Source of the DNA: Fulvimarina endophytica
GTDB taxonomy: Bacteria; Pseudomonadota; Alphaproteobacteria; Rhizobiales; Rhizobiaceae
Length of the DNA: 64,000 nucleotides
Direction of reading: 5' to 3'
NCBI RefSeq assembly: GCF_003403015.1
Contig: NZ_QURL01000007.1
Coordinates: 1-64,000, forward strand
Shown here: positions 17,194 to 26,422 of the stretch, piece after piece
Numbering within the stretch: the first letter of the stretch is position 1
Layout of the letters: each line of letters opens with the position of its first letter
Made by a program: the position numbers and the translations under genes
The notes under the pieces: generated by a model
What the model was told of the DNA's origin: nothing
What the model saw: only the letters and a program-made list of their open reading frames with translations
Databases searched by the model: none

Positions 17194-17216
17194 CCGGTCC
17201 GAGTGACGAGCCGTCG

Positions 17217-18533
17217 TCAGCGATACCAGAGCGCGATGCTCGGGAAGGCGATGACGAGAGCGAGTGCGAGCACCTGCAGGCAGATGAAGGGCACAAGCGA
17301 CCTGAAGATCGTTCCGAGCGAGATGTCCGGCGGCGCGACGCTCTTCAGGTAGAAGGCGGCCGGTCCGAAGGGCGGCGAGAGGAACGAGATCTGCATGTTG
17401 AGCGAGAACAGCACGCCGAACCAGATCAGGTCGTAGCCGAGCGAGGAGACGATCGGTGCGAAGATCGGAATGGCGAGCAGGGCGATACCGACCCAGTCGA
17501 GGAACATTCCGAGAACCGCGAGGATCAGCATCATCACGAGCAGGACGACGATCGGCTCGTCCGAAATGCCCGTCAGCAGCGTCTTGATGAAGTCGATGCC
17601 GCCCATCAGGTTGTAGACCCCGATCAGCGCGGTGGCTCCGACGCCGATCCAGACGATCATGCCGCAGGTGCGCAAGGTCTGGATCGCGCTGTCGATCATC
17701 AGCTTCATCGTGAACTCGCCGCGCACGATGGTCGACAGGACGACGCCGAAGACGCCGATCGCCGAGGCTTCGGTCACCGAGGCAATACCGGCATAGATCG
17801 ATCCGAGGACGAAGACGACGACGATGGCCGGCAGGATGAGGCCCTTCAGGAGCTTCAGCTTCTCCGCCAGGGGCATCTTATCGTCCTCGGTCGGCACCGG
17901 GGCGACGTGCGGCTTGAAATAGCCGAGAATGAGAACGTAGCCCGCATAGAGGCCTGCCAGCATCGCGCCGGGCAGGAAGGACGCGGTGAAGAGTTCGCCG
18001 ATCGAGACATTGGCCGAAAGGCCGTAGATGATCAGCACGATCGAGGGCGGGATCATGGTGCCGAGCGCGCCGCCGGCACAGACGATGCCGATCGCCAGAT
18101 GCTTGTCGTAGCCGAGGCGAAGCATCTGCGGCAGAGCGAGAAGACCGAGGAGCACGATTTCGCCTCCGATGATCCCCGACATGGCGGCGAGAATCACCGA
18201 GACGGCGAGGGTCTGCACGCCGACACCGCCGCGGATACGCCCCGCGATCAGCTTCATGGCGTCGAAGAGGTCCTTCGCGATCCCCGATCGATCGAGCACC
18301 GAGGCCATCAGCACGAACATCGGCACCGACAGGAAGACGTATTGGGTGATGAAGGAATAGATGCGCGTCGTCACGATCGGAACCGCCATCGGCCCGAACC
18401 AGCCCAGCGCGAAGACGAGCGCGACGAGGATGGTGACGAAGGCGAGCGGCATGCCGGTGACGAGGAGCGCCAGAAGCATGCCGAACATGGCGATGCTTCC
18501 GCCGCCGATCCCGAGGGCAGAAAGATCAAACAT
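17217..18533 (-). CDS. dctM: TRAP transporter large permease subunit (DctM family), second system
   Basis: The 438-residue polytopic permease has MFVLMASVLDRSGIAKDLFDAM, the conserved SGIIGGEIVLLGLLALPQML, GTMIPPSIVLIIYGL, SVTEASAIGVFG and the closing NMQISFLSPPFGPAAFYLKS. The last is typical of the DctM branch found in mannitol/chloroaromatic-type TRAP systems. The start at 18533 is chosen because GGAG lies six bases upstream and it overlaps the dctQ end by 8 bases; ATG codons at 18545 and 18560 are possible. It is the last gene of the minus-strand block that starts with the sugar regulator at 32261. Confidence 0.9.
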   Translation of the reverse strand: MFDLSALGIGGGSIAMFGMLLALLVTGMPLAFVTILVALVFALGWFGPMAVPIVTTRIYSFITQYVFLSVPMFVLMASVLDRSGIAKDLFDAMKLIAGRIRGGVGVQTLAVSVILAAMSGIIGGEIVLLGLLALPQMLRLGYDKHLAIGIVCAGGALGTMIPPSIVLIIYGLSANVSIGELFTASFLPGAMLAGLYAGYVLILGYFKPHVAPVPTEDDKMPLAEKLKLLKGLILPAIVVVFVLGSIYAGIASVTEASAIGVFGVVLSTIVRGEFTMKLMIDSAIQTLRTCGMIVWIGVGATALIGVYNLMGGIDFIKTLLTGISDEPIVVLLVMMLILAVLGMFLDWVGIALLAIPIFAPIVSSLGYDLIWFGVLFSLNMQISFLSPPFGPAAFYLKSVAPPDISLGTIFRSLVPFICLQVLALALVIAFPSIALWYR

Positions 18534-19128
18534 CGAGTGCTCCATGCTCGGAGCCGCCATGATGGAGCTCGTCGGTCGGCTTGCGTCGCAGGTGTCCGAT
18601 CGCCTGGAGGGCGAACTGGATCGTCATCACGCAGAGCGTGACGAACAGGAAGGCCTTGACGATGGCCGGTGTGGGCGGGTTCCAGGCACTGCCGCTGGTC
18701 TCCAGGCGAAAGCTGCCGCTCGGCGTGTAGAACGCCTTGTAGGCGAGCCCCCATGCGGCCCAGGCCATCAGGGCGCAGGCCAGAGCGCCGACCGTGCAGA
18801 TGCAGACATCGAGGATCTGGCGGAAACGCGGACTGACCGCCTCGTAGAGAAGAACGACCCGGATATGCCGGTCCGTTCCGAGGCAGTAGGCACCGCCGAA
18901 GGCGAAGCAGAGCGCCGTCATCGCGATCGTCGTCTCGTGCACCCAGTTCGTCGGCGCGTTGAAGACGTAGCGCATCAGCACCTCGTAGAGCGTGAAGGCG
19001 GTGACCAGCAGGAACAGGATCGAGAAGATCAGGCCGAGGGGCGTGATCAGTTTCGACAAGGCGTCCTGCGGCACGTCCTTCTGCTCTATGCGCTCATGAG
19101 CTTCCGCGAGTTCTCTCGTATCGGCCAT
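18526..19128 (-). CDS. dctQ: TRAP transporter small membrane subunit (DctQ family), second system
   Basis: The 200-residue protein has four hydrophobic segments (about residues 28-50, 63-84, 103-127 and 155-178) and the DctQ-like stretch NAPTNWVHETTIAMTALCFAFGGAY. A GGAGGAAACGGT site precedes the ATG. It partners the permease at 17217 and the binding protein at 19194 to form one tripartite sodium-driven transporter. The gap to the binding-protein gene is 65 bases. Confidence 0.88.
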   Translation of the reverse strand: MADTRELAEAHERIEQKDVPQDALSKLITPLGLIFSILFLLVTAFTLYEVLMRYVFNAPTNWVHETTIAMTALCFAFGGAYCLGTDRHIRVVLLYEAVSPRFRQILDVCICTVGALACALMAWAAWGLAYKAFYTPSGSFRLETSGSAWNPPTPAIVKAFLFVTLCVMTIQFALQAIGHLRRKPTDELHHGGSEHGALDV

Positions 19129-19193
19129 ACCGTTTCCTCCCCGTTTGGATCGCCGTTCGGGCGTAAGGCCCGAACGGCAGTCACGTCAGATGC

Positions 19194-20207
19194 TCAGAGC
19201 TTCCCCTCGCTCTTCAGGAAGGCGGTCAGCTTGTCGTAGACCTTCTGGGCGCTCTCCGACCGGCCGGCATATTCGGCCCACTGATCCTGCGCGATCTGGC
19301 GGAACTTCTTCTTCTCTTCCTCAGACCAGCTGTGGACCGTGACGTCCTCACGCTGGGCGAGCTTGTCGGCGACTTCCTGATCGCGGGCCTTGATGCGCTT
19401 GGCGAGCTCGTCCGCATACCAGGTCACCGAGTCGGTGAAGGTCTTGCGATCGGCCTCGGACATGCCGTCCCAGGTTCTCTTGTTGATCGAGACCTCGTTC
19501 AGCGGAAGTGAATGGAAGCCCGGCCAGATCGGGTTCTTGGCGACGTCGTGGAGACCCATCGAGTCGTTGGTCGCAAGGGTCGTGGCGTCGGCCGCGCTGA
19601 TCACGCCCTTGTCGAGCGCCGTGAAGACTTCCGACTGGGGCAGGTTGACCGGCGAGGCGCCGGCGGCCGCGAAGGCGGACTGCACCATGCCTTCGGGGGC
19701 ACGCATCTTCACGCCCTTCAGATCCTCGACGCTGTCGATCGGAACCTTGGAGGGAATCGCCTCCGCGGTCTGCGCGGCCGCGCCGACGAAGTGGACGCCG
19801 TAGGGCTCCAGGATCTCGTTGTAGAGTTCGGAACCGCCGCCGCGATCGAAGAAGGCCCGCAGTTCTTCCGGCGAGGAATAGGCGCCGACCGGGTTGCCGA
19901 TCAGAGCGAAGGCCGGGTCCTTGCCCGTGAAATAGGAGCTGTCGGTGATCTGGCCGCCGAGAATGCCGGCGCCGACGGCGTCGAGCGTCTCGTTATATTC
20001 GACGATCGATCCGGCCGGCAGCATTTCCACGTCGATGCGACCATCGGACATTTCGCGCAGGTGATCGGCCCAGGCGTTCTGCACCTCGAAGGCCGCCGTA
20101 CCGGAATTGTCGCTCGACTGGAACTTCAACGCGTAGCTTTCCTGGGCGTGTCCTGCCGCGGTCAGCGCCGTGAAGGCGGCAATGGTGATAGCGAGACGTT
20201 TGAGCAT
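19194..20207 (-). CDS. dctP: TRAP transporter substrate-binding protein (DctP family), second system
   Basis: The 337-residue periplasmic protein has a signal peptide (MLKRLAITIAAFTALTAAGHA, then Q). It contains MLPAGSIVEYNETLDAVGAGILGG, VEDLKGVKMRAPEGMVQSAFAAAGA with the carboxylate-binding Arg, and SEVFTALDKGVISAADATTLATN. The pattern resembles the alpha-keto acid and related-acid binders rather than the C4-dicarboxylate branch. GGAGGAGACCC precedes the ATG at 20207. It lies 139 bases after the semialdehyde dehydrogenase gene on the same strand, so a sugar-acid or keto-acid ligand is a reasonable guess. Confidence 0.9.
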   Translation of the reverse strand: MLKRLAITIAAFTALTAAGHAQESYALKFQSSDNSGTAAFEVQNAWADHLREMSDGRIDVEMLPAGSIVEYNETLDAVGAGILGGQITDSSYFTGKDPAFALIGNPVGAYSSPEELRAFFDRGGGSELYNEILEPYGVHFVGAAAQTAEAIPSKVPIDSVEDLKGVKMRAPEGMVQSAFAAAGASPVNLPQSEVFTALDKGVISAADATTLATNDSMGLHDVAKNPIWPGFHSLPLNEVSINKRTWDGMSEADRKTFTDSVTWYADELAKRIKARDQEVADKLAQREDVTVHSWSEEEKKKFRQIAQDQWAEYAGRSESAQKVYDKLTAFLKSEGKL

Positions 20208-20272
20208 CGGGTCTCCTCCCGTGTGATGCGATGGAGGATCGGGGTGCTGAAACCCGTCCCCTCCCATTGAAT

Positions 20273-20287
20273 GCCGTTGTGAACGGC
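20273..20287. promoter_or_regulatory. 15-bp perfect palindrome upstream of the second dctP
   Basis: GCCGTT-GTG-AACGGC is a perfect inverted repeat 65 bases upstream of the dctP start, in the short gap after the semialdehyde dehydrogenase gene. It could be an operator for independent regulation of the TRAP genes, or a small RNA hairpin. Confidence 0.4.
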
Positions 20288-20307
20288 AAGCGAGCCTTAC
20301 AAATCGA

Positions 20308-20330
20308 CGAGGCGGGCACAAGCCGCCTCG
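20308..20330 (-). terminator. Stem-loop after the semialdehyde dehydrogenase gene
   Basis: The 8-bp perfect stem CGAGGCGG/CCGCCTCG with a 7-base loop lies 16 bases beyond the stop codon at 20347. There is no good U-run on the minus strand, so it may be a processing or attenuation hairpin rather than a full terminator. Confidence 0.4.
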
Positions 20331-20346
20331 CCGCGTCCCCGGCGCT

Positions 20347-21864
20347 TTAAGACCGGAGATCCTCGGACAGAACCGATGACGGCAGGTTCTGGAAACAGAC
20401 CGGACGCAGGAAGCGCCGGATGGCGAGCGTGCCGACGGAGGTCGCGCCGAAATTGGTGGAGGCGGGATAGGGCCCGCCATGGACCATGGCGTCCGCGACC
20501 TCGACGCCGGTCGGGAAGCCGTTGGCGAGAATGCGCCCGGCCTTGCGCTCGAGAATCGGAAGAAGCGCCTTCACGCCGTCGCTGTCGCCGTCATCCATCT
20601 GGATTGTGACGGTCAGCTGACCGTCGAGCCCCCTGGCGATCCGCTCCATCTCTTCGAGCCCCTTGCAGCGGACCACGATGCCGAGCGGTCCGAAGACCTC
20701 CTCGGCGAGCGTCTCGTCGGCCTCGAACACCTCGGCGGTGGTCTCGAAGAGGCAGGGCGAGGCGTGACGGCTCGCATTGGCTTCGCCTGCCAAAGCGGTG
20801 ATGCCCTCGGTCGCAGCAATCCGCTCGGAGCCGGCGCGATAGGCCGAGGCGATGCCGTCGGTCAGCATCGCCTGGCGCTCGCCCGCCTTCGCCGCCTCCA
20901 CCGCCGAAGACACGAAGGCATCGGCACCCGCCCCGTCCTCGACGAGCACGATGCCGGGATTGGTGCAGAACTGGCCCGCACCCATGGTGAGAGAGGCGAC
21001 CCAGGCCTTGCCCATCTCGGCGCCACGCGAGCGCACCGCCTCGGGCATCGCGAAGACCGGGTTGATCGAGCCGAGTTCGCCGAAGAAGGGGATCGGCTCG
21101 GGCCGCGCCGCGCACAGATCGTAGAGGGCCCGGCCTGCGCCGAGCGATCCGGTGAAGCCGACCGCCTTGATCAGCGGATGCTTGACCAGAGCCTCGCCTA
21201 CCTCGCGGCTGCCACCCTGAACGAGGGAGAAGACGCCCGGATGAAGATCATGGGCCTTTATGGCCGCATGGATCGCCTGGGCGACGATCTCGCCCGTGCC
21301 GGGATGGGCCTCGTGGCCCTTTACGACGACGGGGCATCCAGCAGCGAGCGCTGCCGCCGTATCGCCGCCGGCGGTGGAGAAGGCGAGCGGGAAGTTCGAG
21401 GCACCGAAGACGGCGACCGGACCGATCGGCCGCTGGATCATCTTCAGCTCCGGCCGCGGCGCGGGCTGGCGATCGGGCAGCGCCGGATCGGTGCGCCGGT
21501 CGAGATAGGCGCCCTCGCGAATATGCTTGGCGAACTGCTTCAGCTGGCCGGTGGTCCGTCCGCGCTCGCCGTGGAGACGGCCGGCAGGCAGGCCGCTTTC
21601 CTCGGTTCCGATCTCGGTGATCGCGTCGCCGCGCTTCTCGATCTCGTCGGCGATGGTGTCAAGGAAGGCCGCGCGCGCCTCGCGCGAGAGATAGGCATAG
21701 GACCAGAACGCCTCCTCGGCGGCCTGAACGGCGCGATCGATAAGGTCCGGCGTTCCCGCGCTGAACTCGCGGCCGGGCGCATCGAGAGGCTGGGAGCGGA
21801 AGCTCTTGTCTGAGCCGACCCATTCGCCGGCGATCAGGTGCTTGCCTGTGAGGTCGAGGGACAT
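20347..21864 (-). CDS. Alpha-ketoglutarate semialdehyde dehydrogenase (2,5-dioxovalerate dehydrogenase)
   Basis: The 505-residue NAD(P)-dependent aldehyde dehydrogenase has the catalytic Cys in MGAGQFCTNPGIVL and the general-base Glu in FFGELGSINPVFA, with FGASNFPLAFSTAGGDTAAALAAG in the cofactor fold. The SNFPLAFSTAGGDTA sequence and ending FRQ-like FLRPVCFQNLP are characteristic of the 2,5-dioxovalerate branch, which makes 2-oxoglutarate at the end of non-phosphorylative pentose and sugar-acid pathways. The ATG at 21864 is preferred over a TTG four codons upstream. It directly follows the 2-keto-3-deoxy-acid dehydratase gene, matching its substrate supply (AraE role in Azospirillum). Confidence 0.9.
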   Translation of the reverse strand: MSLDLTGKHLIAGEWVGSDKSFRSQPLDAPGREFSAGTPDLIDRAVQAAEEAFWSYAYLSREARAAFLDTIADEIEKRGDAITEIGTEESGLPAGRLHGERGRTTGQLKQFAKHIREGAYLDRRTDPALPDRQPAPRPELKMIQRPIGPVAVFGASNFPLAFSTAGGDTAAALAAGCPVVVKGHEAHPGTGEIVAQAIHAAIKAHDLHPGVFSLVQGGSREVGEALVKHPLIKAVGFTGSLGAGRALYDLCAARPEPIPFFGELGSINPVFAMPEAVRSRGAEMGKAWVASLTMGAGQFCTNPGIVLVEDGAGADAFVSSAVEAAKAGERQAMLTDGIASAYRAGSERIAATEGITALAGEANASRHASPCLFETTAEVFEADETLAEEVFGPLGIVVRCKGLEEMERIARGLDGQLTVTIQMDDGDSDGVKALLPILERKAGRILANGFPTGVEVADAMVHGGPYPASTNFGATSVGTLAIRRFLRPVCFQNLPSSVLSEDLRS

Positions 21865-21930
21865 GGGAAAATCCAATTTCTTCTGGTGAGTTTGAAGGCG
21901 CGAGCCTTCGGTATCTGCGCGAGAAAGCCT

Positions 21931-22860
21931 TCAGCGGGCCCAGCGCAGGACGAGGGGATCGAGGGTGCGGGCAAGTTCGATCAGGCCCGCGCGGGTCTCA
22001 GGATGGGCGGGTGCGATCGGCCGGCGCACCACGTCGCTGGCGATGATGCCGCCTTCCTTCATCAGGATCTTCGCGGTCTGGAAGCTCGTCTGGCGGTTTT
22101 CGTAGTTGATGAGCGGAAGCCAGCGGCCATAGGCCTCGATCGCGGACTGACGATCGCCTGCAAAGAAGGGATCGACGATCTGGCGGATCCCGTCCGGATA
22201 GCCGGCCCCGGTCATGGCACCGGTCGCGCCGGCATCGAGATCGGCCATCAGGGTGATGGCCTCCTCGCCGTCCCAGGGCCCTTCGATCGCCTCGCCGCCG
22301 GTCGCAATCAGTTCGCGAAGCTTGGACGCGGCGCCGGCCGTCTCGATCTTGAAATAGCTGACATTCTCGATCTCGCGGGCCATCCGGGCAAGAAGCGCCG
22401 GCGGAAGCGGCGTTCCGGAAATGGGCGCGTCCTGGATCATGATCGGGATCGTGATCGCTTCCGACAAGGCGCGGAAGAAGGCCATGATCTGCGCCTCGCC
22501 GACCCGCATGGTGGCGCCGTGATAAGGCGGCATCACCATCACCATCGCGGCGCCCGCAGCCTCCGCGGCTTTTGCCCTCTGGATGGTGATATCGGTCGAG
22601 AAATGGCTCACCGTGACGATGGTGGGAACACGTCCGGCCACGTGTTCGAGGGAGAGCGCCATCTGGCTGTCGCGCTCGGCATCCGAAAGGAGGAACTGCT
22701 CGGAGAAGTTCGCGAGGATGCACAGACCGGTTGAGCCGGCATCGATCATGAAGTCGAGCGCCCGCTTCTGACCCTCGATATCCGGCGAGCCGTCCTCGTG
22801 GAAGATCGTCGGCGCGACAGGATAGACGCCCTTGTAGGGGCGCATGGCGGATACGGACAT
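21931..22860 (-). CDS. 2-keto-3-deoxy-L-arabonate dehydratase-like protein (DHDPS/NAL family)
   Basis: The 309-residue TIM-barrel class I lyase of the dihydrodipicolinate synthase/N-acetylneuraminate lyase family has the Schiff-base lysine in VSYFKIETAGAASKL and the substrate-loop sequence STGLCILANFSEQFLLSDAERD. It begins MSVSAMRPYKGVYPVAPTIF, as expected of L-KDA dehydratases (AraD of Azospirillum), which convert L-2-keto-3-deoxyarabonate to 2-oxoglutarate semialdehyde. A GAGGAG site lies upstream of the ATG at 22860. The downstream neighbour encodes the enzyme that oxidises that product. Other keto-deoxy acids could be substrates. Confidence 0.87.
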   Translation of the reverse strand: MSVSAMRPYKGVYPVAPTIFHEDGSPDIEGQKRALDFMIDAGSTGLCILANFSEQFLLSDAERDSQMALSLEHVAGRVPTIVTVSHFSTDITIQRAKAAEAAGAAMVMVMPPYHGATMRVGEAQIMAFFRALSEAITIPIMIQDAPISGTPLPPALLARMAREIENVSYFKIETAGAASKLRELIATGGEAIEGPWDGEEAITLMADLDAGATGAMTGAGYPDGIRQIVDPFFAGDRQSAIEAYGRWLPLINYENRQTSFQTAKILMKEGGIIASDVVRRPIAPAHPETRAGLIELARTLDPLVLRWAR

Positions 22861-22934
22861 CGGGTTACTCCTCATGACTGCGTGTCTTGGGCGTCGGCGG
22901 GTGGGATGCCGCAGGCCGGCTCCCCGGCGAGCCG

Positions 22935-23582
22935 TCAGGCGCGATCGAATGCGCGGTCGAAGGCTTCGACCGCCGCCGAGGCACGCTCGCGCACTTCGGC
23001 GGCGGTGAAACCGGGCTTGTAGAGGCTGGAGCCGAGGCCGAAGGCCCGCACGCCGGCTTTGGCATAGGATGCGAAATCCTCGTCCCCGACGCCGCCCACG
23101 GCCCCGACCAGCGTCGAGGCCGGCAGGACCGCTCGTATCGCGGCAATGCCCTTGGCTCCCAGAACCGAAGCCGGGAAGAACTTGAGGGCCGACGCTTTGG
23201 CCTTCAGCGCCGAGAACGCCTCGCTCGGCGTGAAGACGCCGGGCATCGTCACCATGCCGAAGGAATGGGCCGCCTCGAGCACTTCCCGGTCGACATTGGG
23301 CGCGACGAGGAGCCTCCCGCCGACATCGTCGAGGCGCGAAACGTCTTCCACCGAAAGGACGGTACCGGCGCCGATCAGGCAATGCTCGGGGGCGAGCCGT
23401 GCGGCCTTTTCGATCGAGACGAAGGGATCGGGCGAATTGAGCGGGATCTCGATCGCCTGGAAGCCCGTCTCGACGAGGACGCCGACGATGGGCTCCACCT
23501 CGTCGAGACGAATGCCGCGAAGGATCGCGACGAGATCGCGATCGAGCGAGGGCCAGGGGCAGTCCGCCTCGAACATGGTCAT
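22935..23582 (-). CDS. dgoA: 2-dehydro-3-deoxy-6-phosphogalactonate aldolase
   Basis: The 215-residue class I aldolase of the KDPG/KDPGal family has the Schiff-base lysine Lys134 in SALKFFPASVLG, ETGFQAIEIPLNSPDPF near residue 38 and LIGAGTVLSVEDV. The sequence fits the galactonate-type DgoA better than Eda. It splits KDPGal into pyruvate and glyceraldehyde 3-phosphate. Its ATG overlaps the end of the preceding dgoK gene by 4 bases, so kinase and aldolase are coupled. Confidence 0.92.
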   Translation of the reverse strand: MTMFEADCPWPSLDRDLVAILRGIRLDEVEPIVGVLVETGFQAIEIPLNSPDPFVSIEKAARLAPEHCLIGAGTVLSVEDVSRLDDVGGRLLVAPNVDREVLEAAHSFGMVTMPGVFTPSEAFSALKAKASALKFFPASVLGAKGIAAIRAVLPASTLVGAVGGVGDEDFASYAKAGVRAFGLGSSLYKPGFTAAEVRERASAAVEAFDRAFDRA

Positions 23583-24535
23583 GTGCGTGCTCCTTCCAGA
23601 TCGAAGAGATGGCGCGCGGCCGCGTGGAGACCGGCCCGCACGCAGACCTCCGCATCCATGGTCGCGACCGTGTAACCGGCAGCGCGCAGGGCGCGCTCGT
23701 AGAGGGTCGCCGTCATGCCGGAGGCAACGAGCGCGACCTTGCTCTCTTCGCCGAAGCGTTTGCCCGCGCCGGCCAGTTCGCAGCCGATCAGGAGGCCCGA
23801 CAGGCGAGCGGTGAGATCGGCCTTGCCTGCGCCGGTGAGAAGATCGCGGGCGCGCAGGGCGAAGAGTTCGTTGAGGACGGCTTCGGGCCGTGCCGAGCCA
23901 TCCTTGAGGCCCGCCTCGAAGGCATCCGAATAGCCGGCCGCATCGAGATCCACGTCGAGCGAATGGCGGATCACCGCGTGCCTGGAGAGAAGCGCGAAAA
24001 GCTCGCCTGTCATGAAGGTGGCAAAATCGACGATGCCGCCGGCCTCGAGCCTCGCCCATTTCGAATGGGTGCCGGGCAGGCAGGCGAGATGATCGCCGCC
24101 AGCCTGAAGGGCCAGACCGAAGAGTTGCGTCTCCTCCCCGCGCATGACGTCGCAACCGGCGCCGTCTCCCGAAAGGAAAACCCCCGGCAGGATGCGCACG
24201 TCGCGTTCCGTCCCCGGTGCGGTGATGGCATGGACCGCGAGCCCCTCAATGCGTGCGGGCGCCGGCAGGTAGGGCGCCTCCGCCCAGCCCTGCCGCGCAC
24301 CCACCATGCCGCAGGCGACGACCGACAGATCCTCGGCAAGGCCGAGTTCCGCAAGATGGCCGTCGAGGACGGTTGCAAAGCCGCCCTCGCCGACATTCGC
24401 CATGCCGTCCGCGCTCTGGCGAACCGCCAGGGGCTCACCCTCGGCTGACATCGCCCAGACCCGCAGATTCGAGGTTCCCCAGTCGCAGGCCGCATAGGCG
24501 GCGGTGGCCGCCGGCTTGCCGGCATCTGCCGTCAT
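23579..24535 (-). CDS. dgoK: 2-dehydro-3-deoxygalactonokinase
   Basis: The 318-residue sugar-acid kinase of the DgoK family has the N-terminal phosphate-binding motif YAACDWGTSNLRVWAM, ACGMVGARQGW, the substrate region LPGTHSKWARLE and the C-terminal ALVASGMTATLYERAL. It phosphorylates 2-keto-3-deoxygalactonate with ATP in the De Ley-Doudoroff galactose pathway. The ATG at 24535 shares one base with the stop of the dehydratase gene (TGATG). It feeds the aldolase encoded next. Confidence 0.93.
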   Translation of the reverse strand: MTADAGKPAATAAYAACDWGTSNLRVWAMSAEGEPLAVRQSADGMANVGEGGFATVLDGHLAELGLAEDLSVVACGMVGARQGWAEAPYLPAPARIEGLAVHAITAPGTERDVRILPGVFLSGDGAGCDVMRGEETQLFGLALQAGGDHLACLPGTHSKWARLEAGGIVDFATFMTGELFALLSRHAVIRHSLDVDLDAAGYSDAFEAGLKDGSARPEAVLNELFALRARDLLTGAGKADLTARLSGLLIGCELAGAGKRFGEESKVALVASGMTATLYERALRAAGYTVATMDAEVCVRAGLHAAARHLFDLEGART

Positions 24536-26340
24536 CAGTGGTTGTCCCTCGGCAGACCCTTGGTCTGCGCGACGGAGCGGTAGGAGGTCGCCATTTCGAG
24601 GCACATGCCGGTCGACATCTGACCGACGAGGCCGCGCTGGATCTCCTGCCAGGGGGTCTGATGGTCCGGATAGGGGAACCCGCCCTCGGCTTCGAGCCGC
24701 AGGCGGCGCTCGGCCAGCTCCTCGTCGGAAATCAGGATGTCGGCGGTGCCGCGTCCGAGATCGATCCGCACCCTGTCCCCGGTCTTCAGAAGCGCCAGAC
24801 CGCCGCCAGCCGCCGCCTCGGGCGAGGCGTTGAGGATCGACGGGGAGCCCGAGGTTCCCGACTGGCGGCCGTCGCCGACGCAGGCGAGCGAGGTGATGCC
24901 CCGCTTGATGAGGTAATCGGGCGCCCGCATGTTCACGACCTCGGCCGCGCCCGGATAACCGATCGGTCCCGCGCCGCGCATGAAGAGAACCGTGTTCTCG
25001 TCGATGCCGAGGGCCGGGTCGTCGATCCGGTGGTGATAGTCCTCCGGTCCGTCGAAGACGACCGCCTTGCCTTCGAAGGCCATCGGATCGTCGGGGTTCG
25101 ACAGGTAGCGCTTGCGGAACTCCGGCGAGATCACCGAGAGCTTCATGATCGCCGAATCGAAGAGATTGCCCCTCAGGACGCGGAAGCCGGCGCGCTCCTT
25201 CAGCGGCGCGTCGAACGTCTTGATGACGTTGGCATCGGCGATCTCGGCATCGCGGCAGTTCTCGCCGATCGTCTTGCCGTTGGCGGTGAGGGCATCCTCG
25301 TGGATGAGCCCCTGCCCCATCAGCTGGGCGACGACCGCCGGCACGCCGCCGGCATGGTAATAGTCCTCGCCGAGATATTCGCCGGCCGGCTGCAGGTTCA
25401 CGAGAAGCGGGATCTCTTCTCCGAGCGTCTGCCAGTCGTCGATGTGAAGCTCGACACCCAGATGGCGGGCGATCGCGTTGAGATGGATCGGGGCATTGGT
25501 CGACCCGCCGATCGCGGAATTGACACGGATCGCGTTTTCGAACGCCTTGCGCGTCATAATATCGGACGGCTTCAGGTCCTCGGCGACCATGTCGACGATG
25601 CGCTTGCCGGTCTTGTAGGCGACCTCCTGCCGGTCGCGATACGGCGCCGGGATCGCGGCGGAGCCCGGAAGCTGCATGCCGAGGGCTTCCGCGAGCGAGT
25701 TCATGGTCGTCGCCGTGCCCATCGTGTTGCAATAGCCGGTGGACGGGGCGGACGATGCCACGAGCTTGATGAAGCCGGCATAGTCGATCTCGCCGGCCGC
25801 CATCATCTCACGGGCCTTCCAGACGATCGTTCCCGAGCCGGTCCGCTCGCCGCGGAACCAGCCGTTCAGCATCGGGCCGACCGAGAGCGCGATCGCCGGA
25901 ATGTTGACGGTCGCGGCCGCCATCAGGCAGGCGGGCGTGGTCTTGTCGCAGCCGATGGTGAGAACCACGCCGTCGAGCGGGTAACCGTAGAGGAGTTCGA
26001 CGAGGCCGAGATAAGCCAGATTGCGGTCGAGCGCCGCGGTCGGCCGCTTGCCCGTCTCCTGGATCGGATGAACGGGAAACTCCATCGGAATTCCGCCCGA
26101 TTCGATGATCCCGTCCCGCACCCGCTTGGCGAGTTCCAGATGGTGCCGGTTGCAGGGCGAAAGATCCGAACCGGTCTGCGCGATGCCGATGATCGGCTTG
26201 CCGGACTGAAGTTCCTCCTGGCTGATTCCGTAGTTCAGGTAGCGCTCCAGGTAGAGCGCCGTCATGTCCGGATTGTCCGGATTGTCGAACCAGGCGCGGG
26301 AACGCAGCTTGGTCTTCGGCGGGTTCGAATGATCGGACAT
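24535..26340 (-). CDS. IlvD/EDD-family aldonate dehydratase (L-arabonate / D-galactonate / D-fuconate type)
   Basis: The 601-residue Fe-S dehydratase has cluster ligands Cys63, Cys131 and Cys204 in [26 protein letters not shown] and [15 protein letters not shown]. They lie at a constant offset of four from the cysteines of the L-arabinonate dehydratase of Rhizobium leguminosarum, as I recall it. Lys133 occupies the carbamylated-lysine position. The N-terminal [33 protein letters not shown] is typical of the sugar-acid branch, not of valine biosynthesis IlvD. It removes water from an aldonate to give the 2-keto-3-deoxy acid used by both downstream arms. The start at 26340 follows a GAGG; a longer reading is unsupported. 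Confidence 0.92.
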   Translation of the reverse strand: MSDHSNPPKTKLRSRAWFDNPDNPDMTALYLERYLNYGISQEELQSGKPIIGIAQTGSDLSPCNRHHLELAKRVRDGIIESGGIPMEFPVHPIQETGKRPTAALDRNLAYLGLVELLYGYPLDGVVLTIGCDKTTPACLMAAATVNIPAIALSVGPMLNGWFRGERTGSGTIVWKAREMMAAGEIDYAGFIKLVASSAPSTGYCNTMGTATTMNSLAEALGMQLPGSAAIPAPYRDRQEVAYKTGKRIVDMVAEDLKPSDIMTRKAFENAIRVNSAIGGSTNAPIHLNAIARHLGVELHIDDWQTLGEEIPLLVNLQPAGEYLGEDYYHAGGVPAVVAQLMGQGLIHEDALTANGKTIGENCRDAEIADANVIKTFDAPLKERAGFRVLRGNLFDSAIMKLSVISPEFRKRYLSNPDDPMAFEGKAVVFDGPEDYHHRIDDPALGIDENTVLFMRGAGPIGYPGAAEVVNMRAPDYLIKRGITSLACVGDGRQSGTSGSPSILNASPEAAAGGGLALLKTGDRVRIDLGRGTADILISDEELAERRLRLEAEGGFPYPDHQTPWQEIQRGLVGQMSTGMCLEMATSYRSVAQTKGLPRDNH

Positions 26341-26422
26341 GGATTCAGGCCTCACGGAATAAGAAGAATTGAAGGTGCCGGCGCGACTCGGGTCGCGGCG
26401 CGGCGGATCGGGGGGAGCGCCG

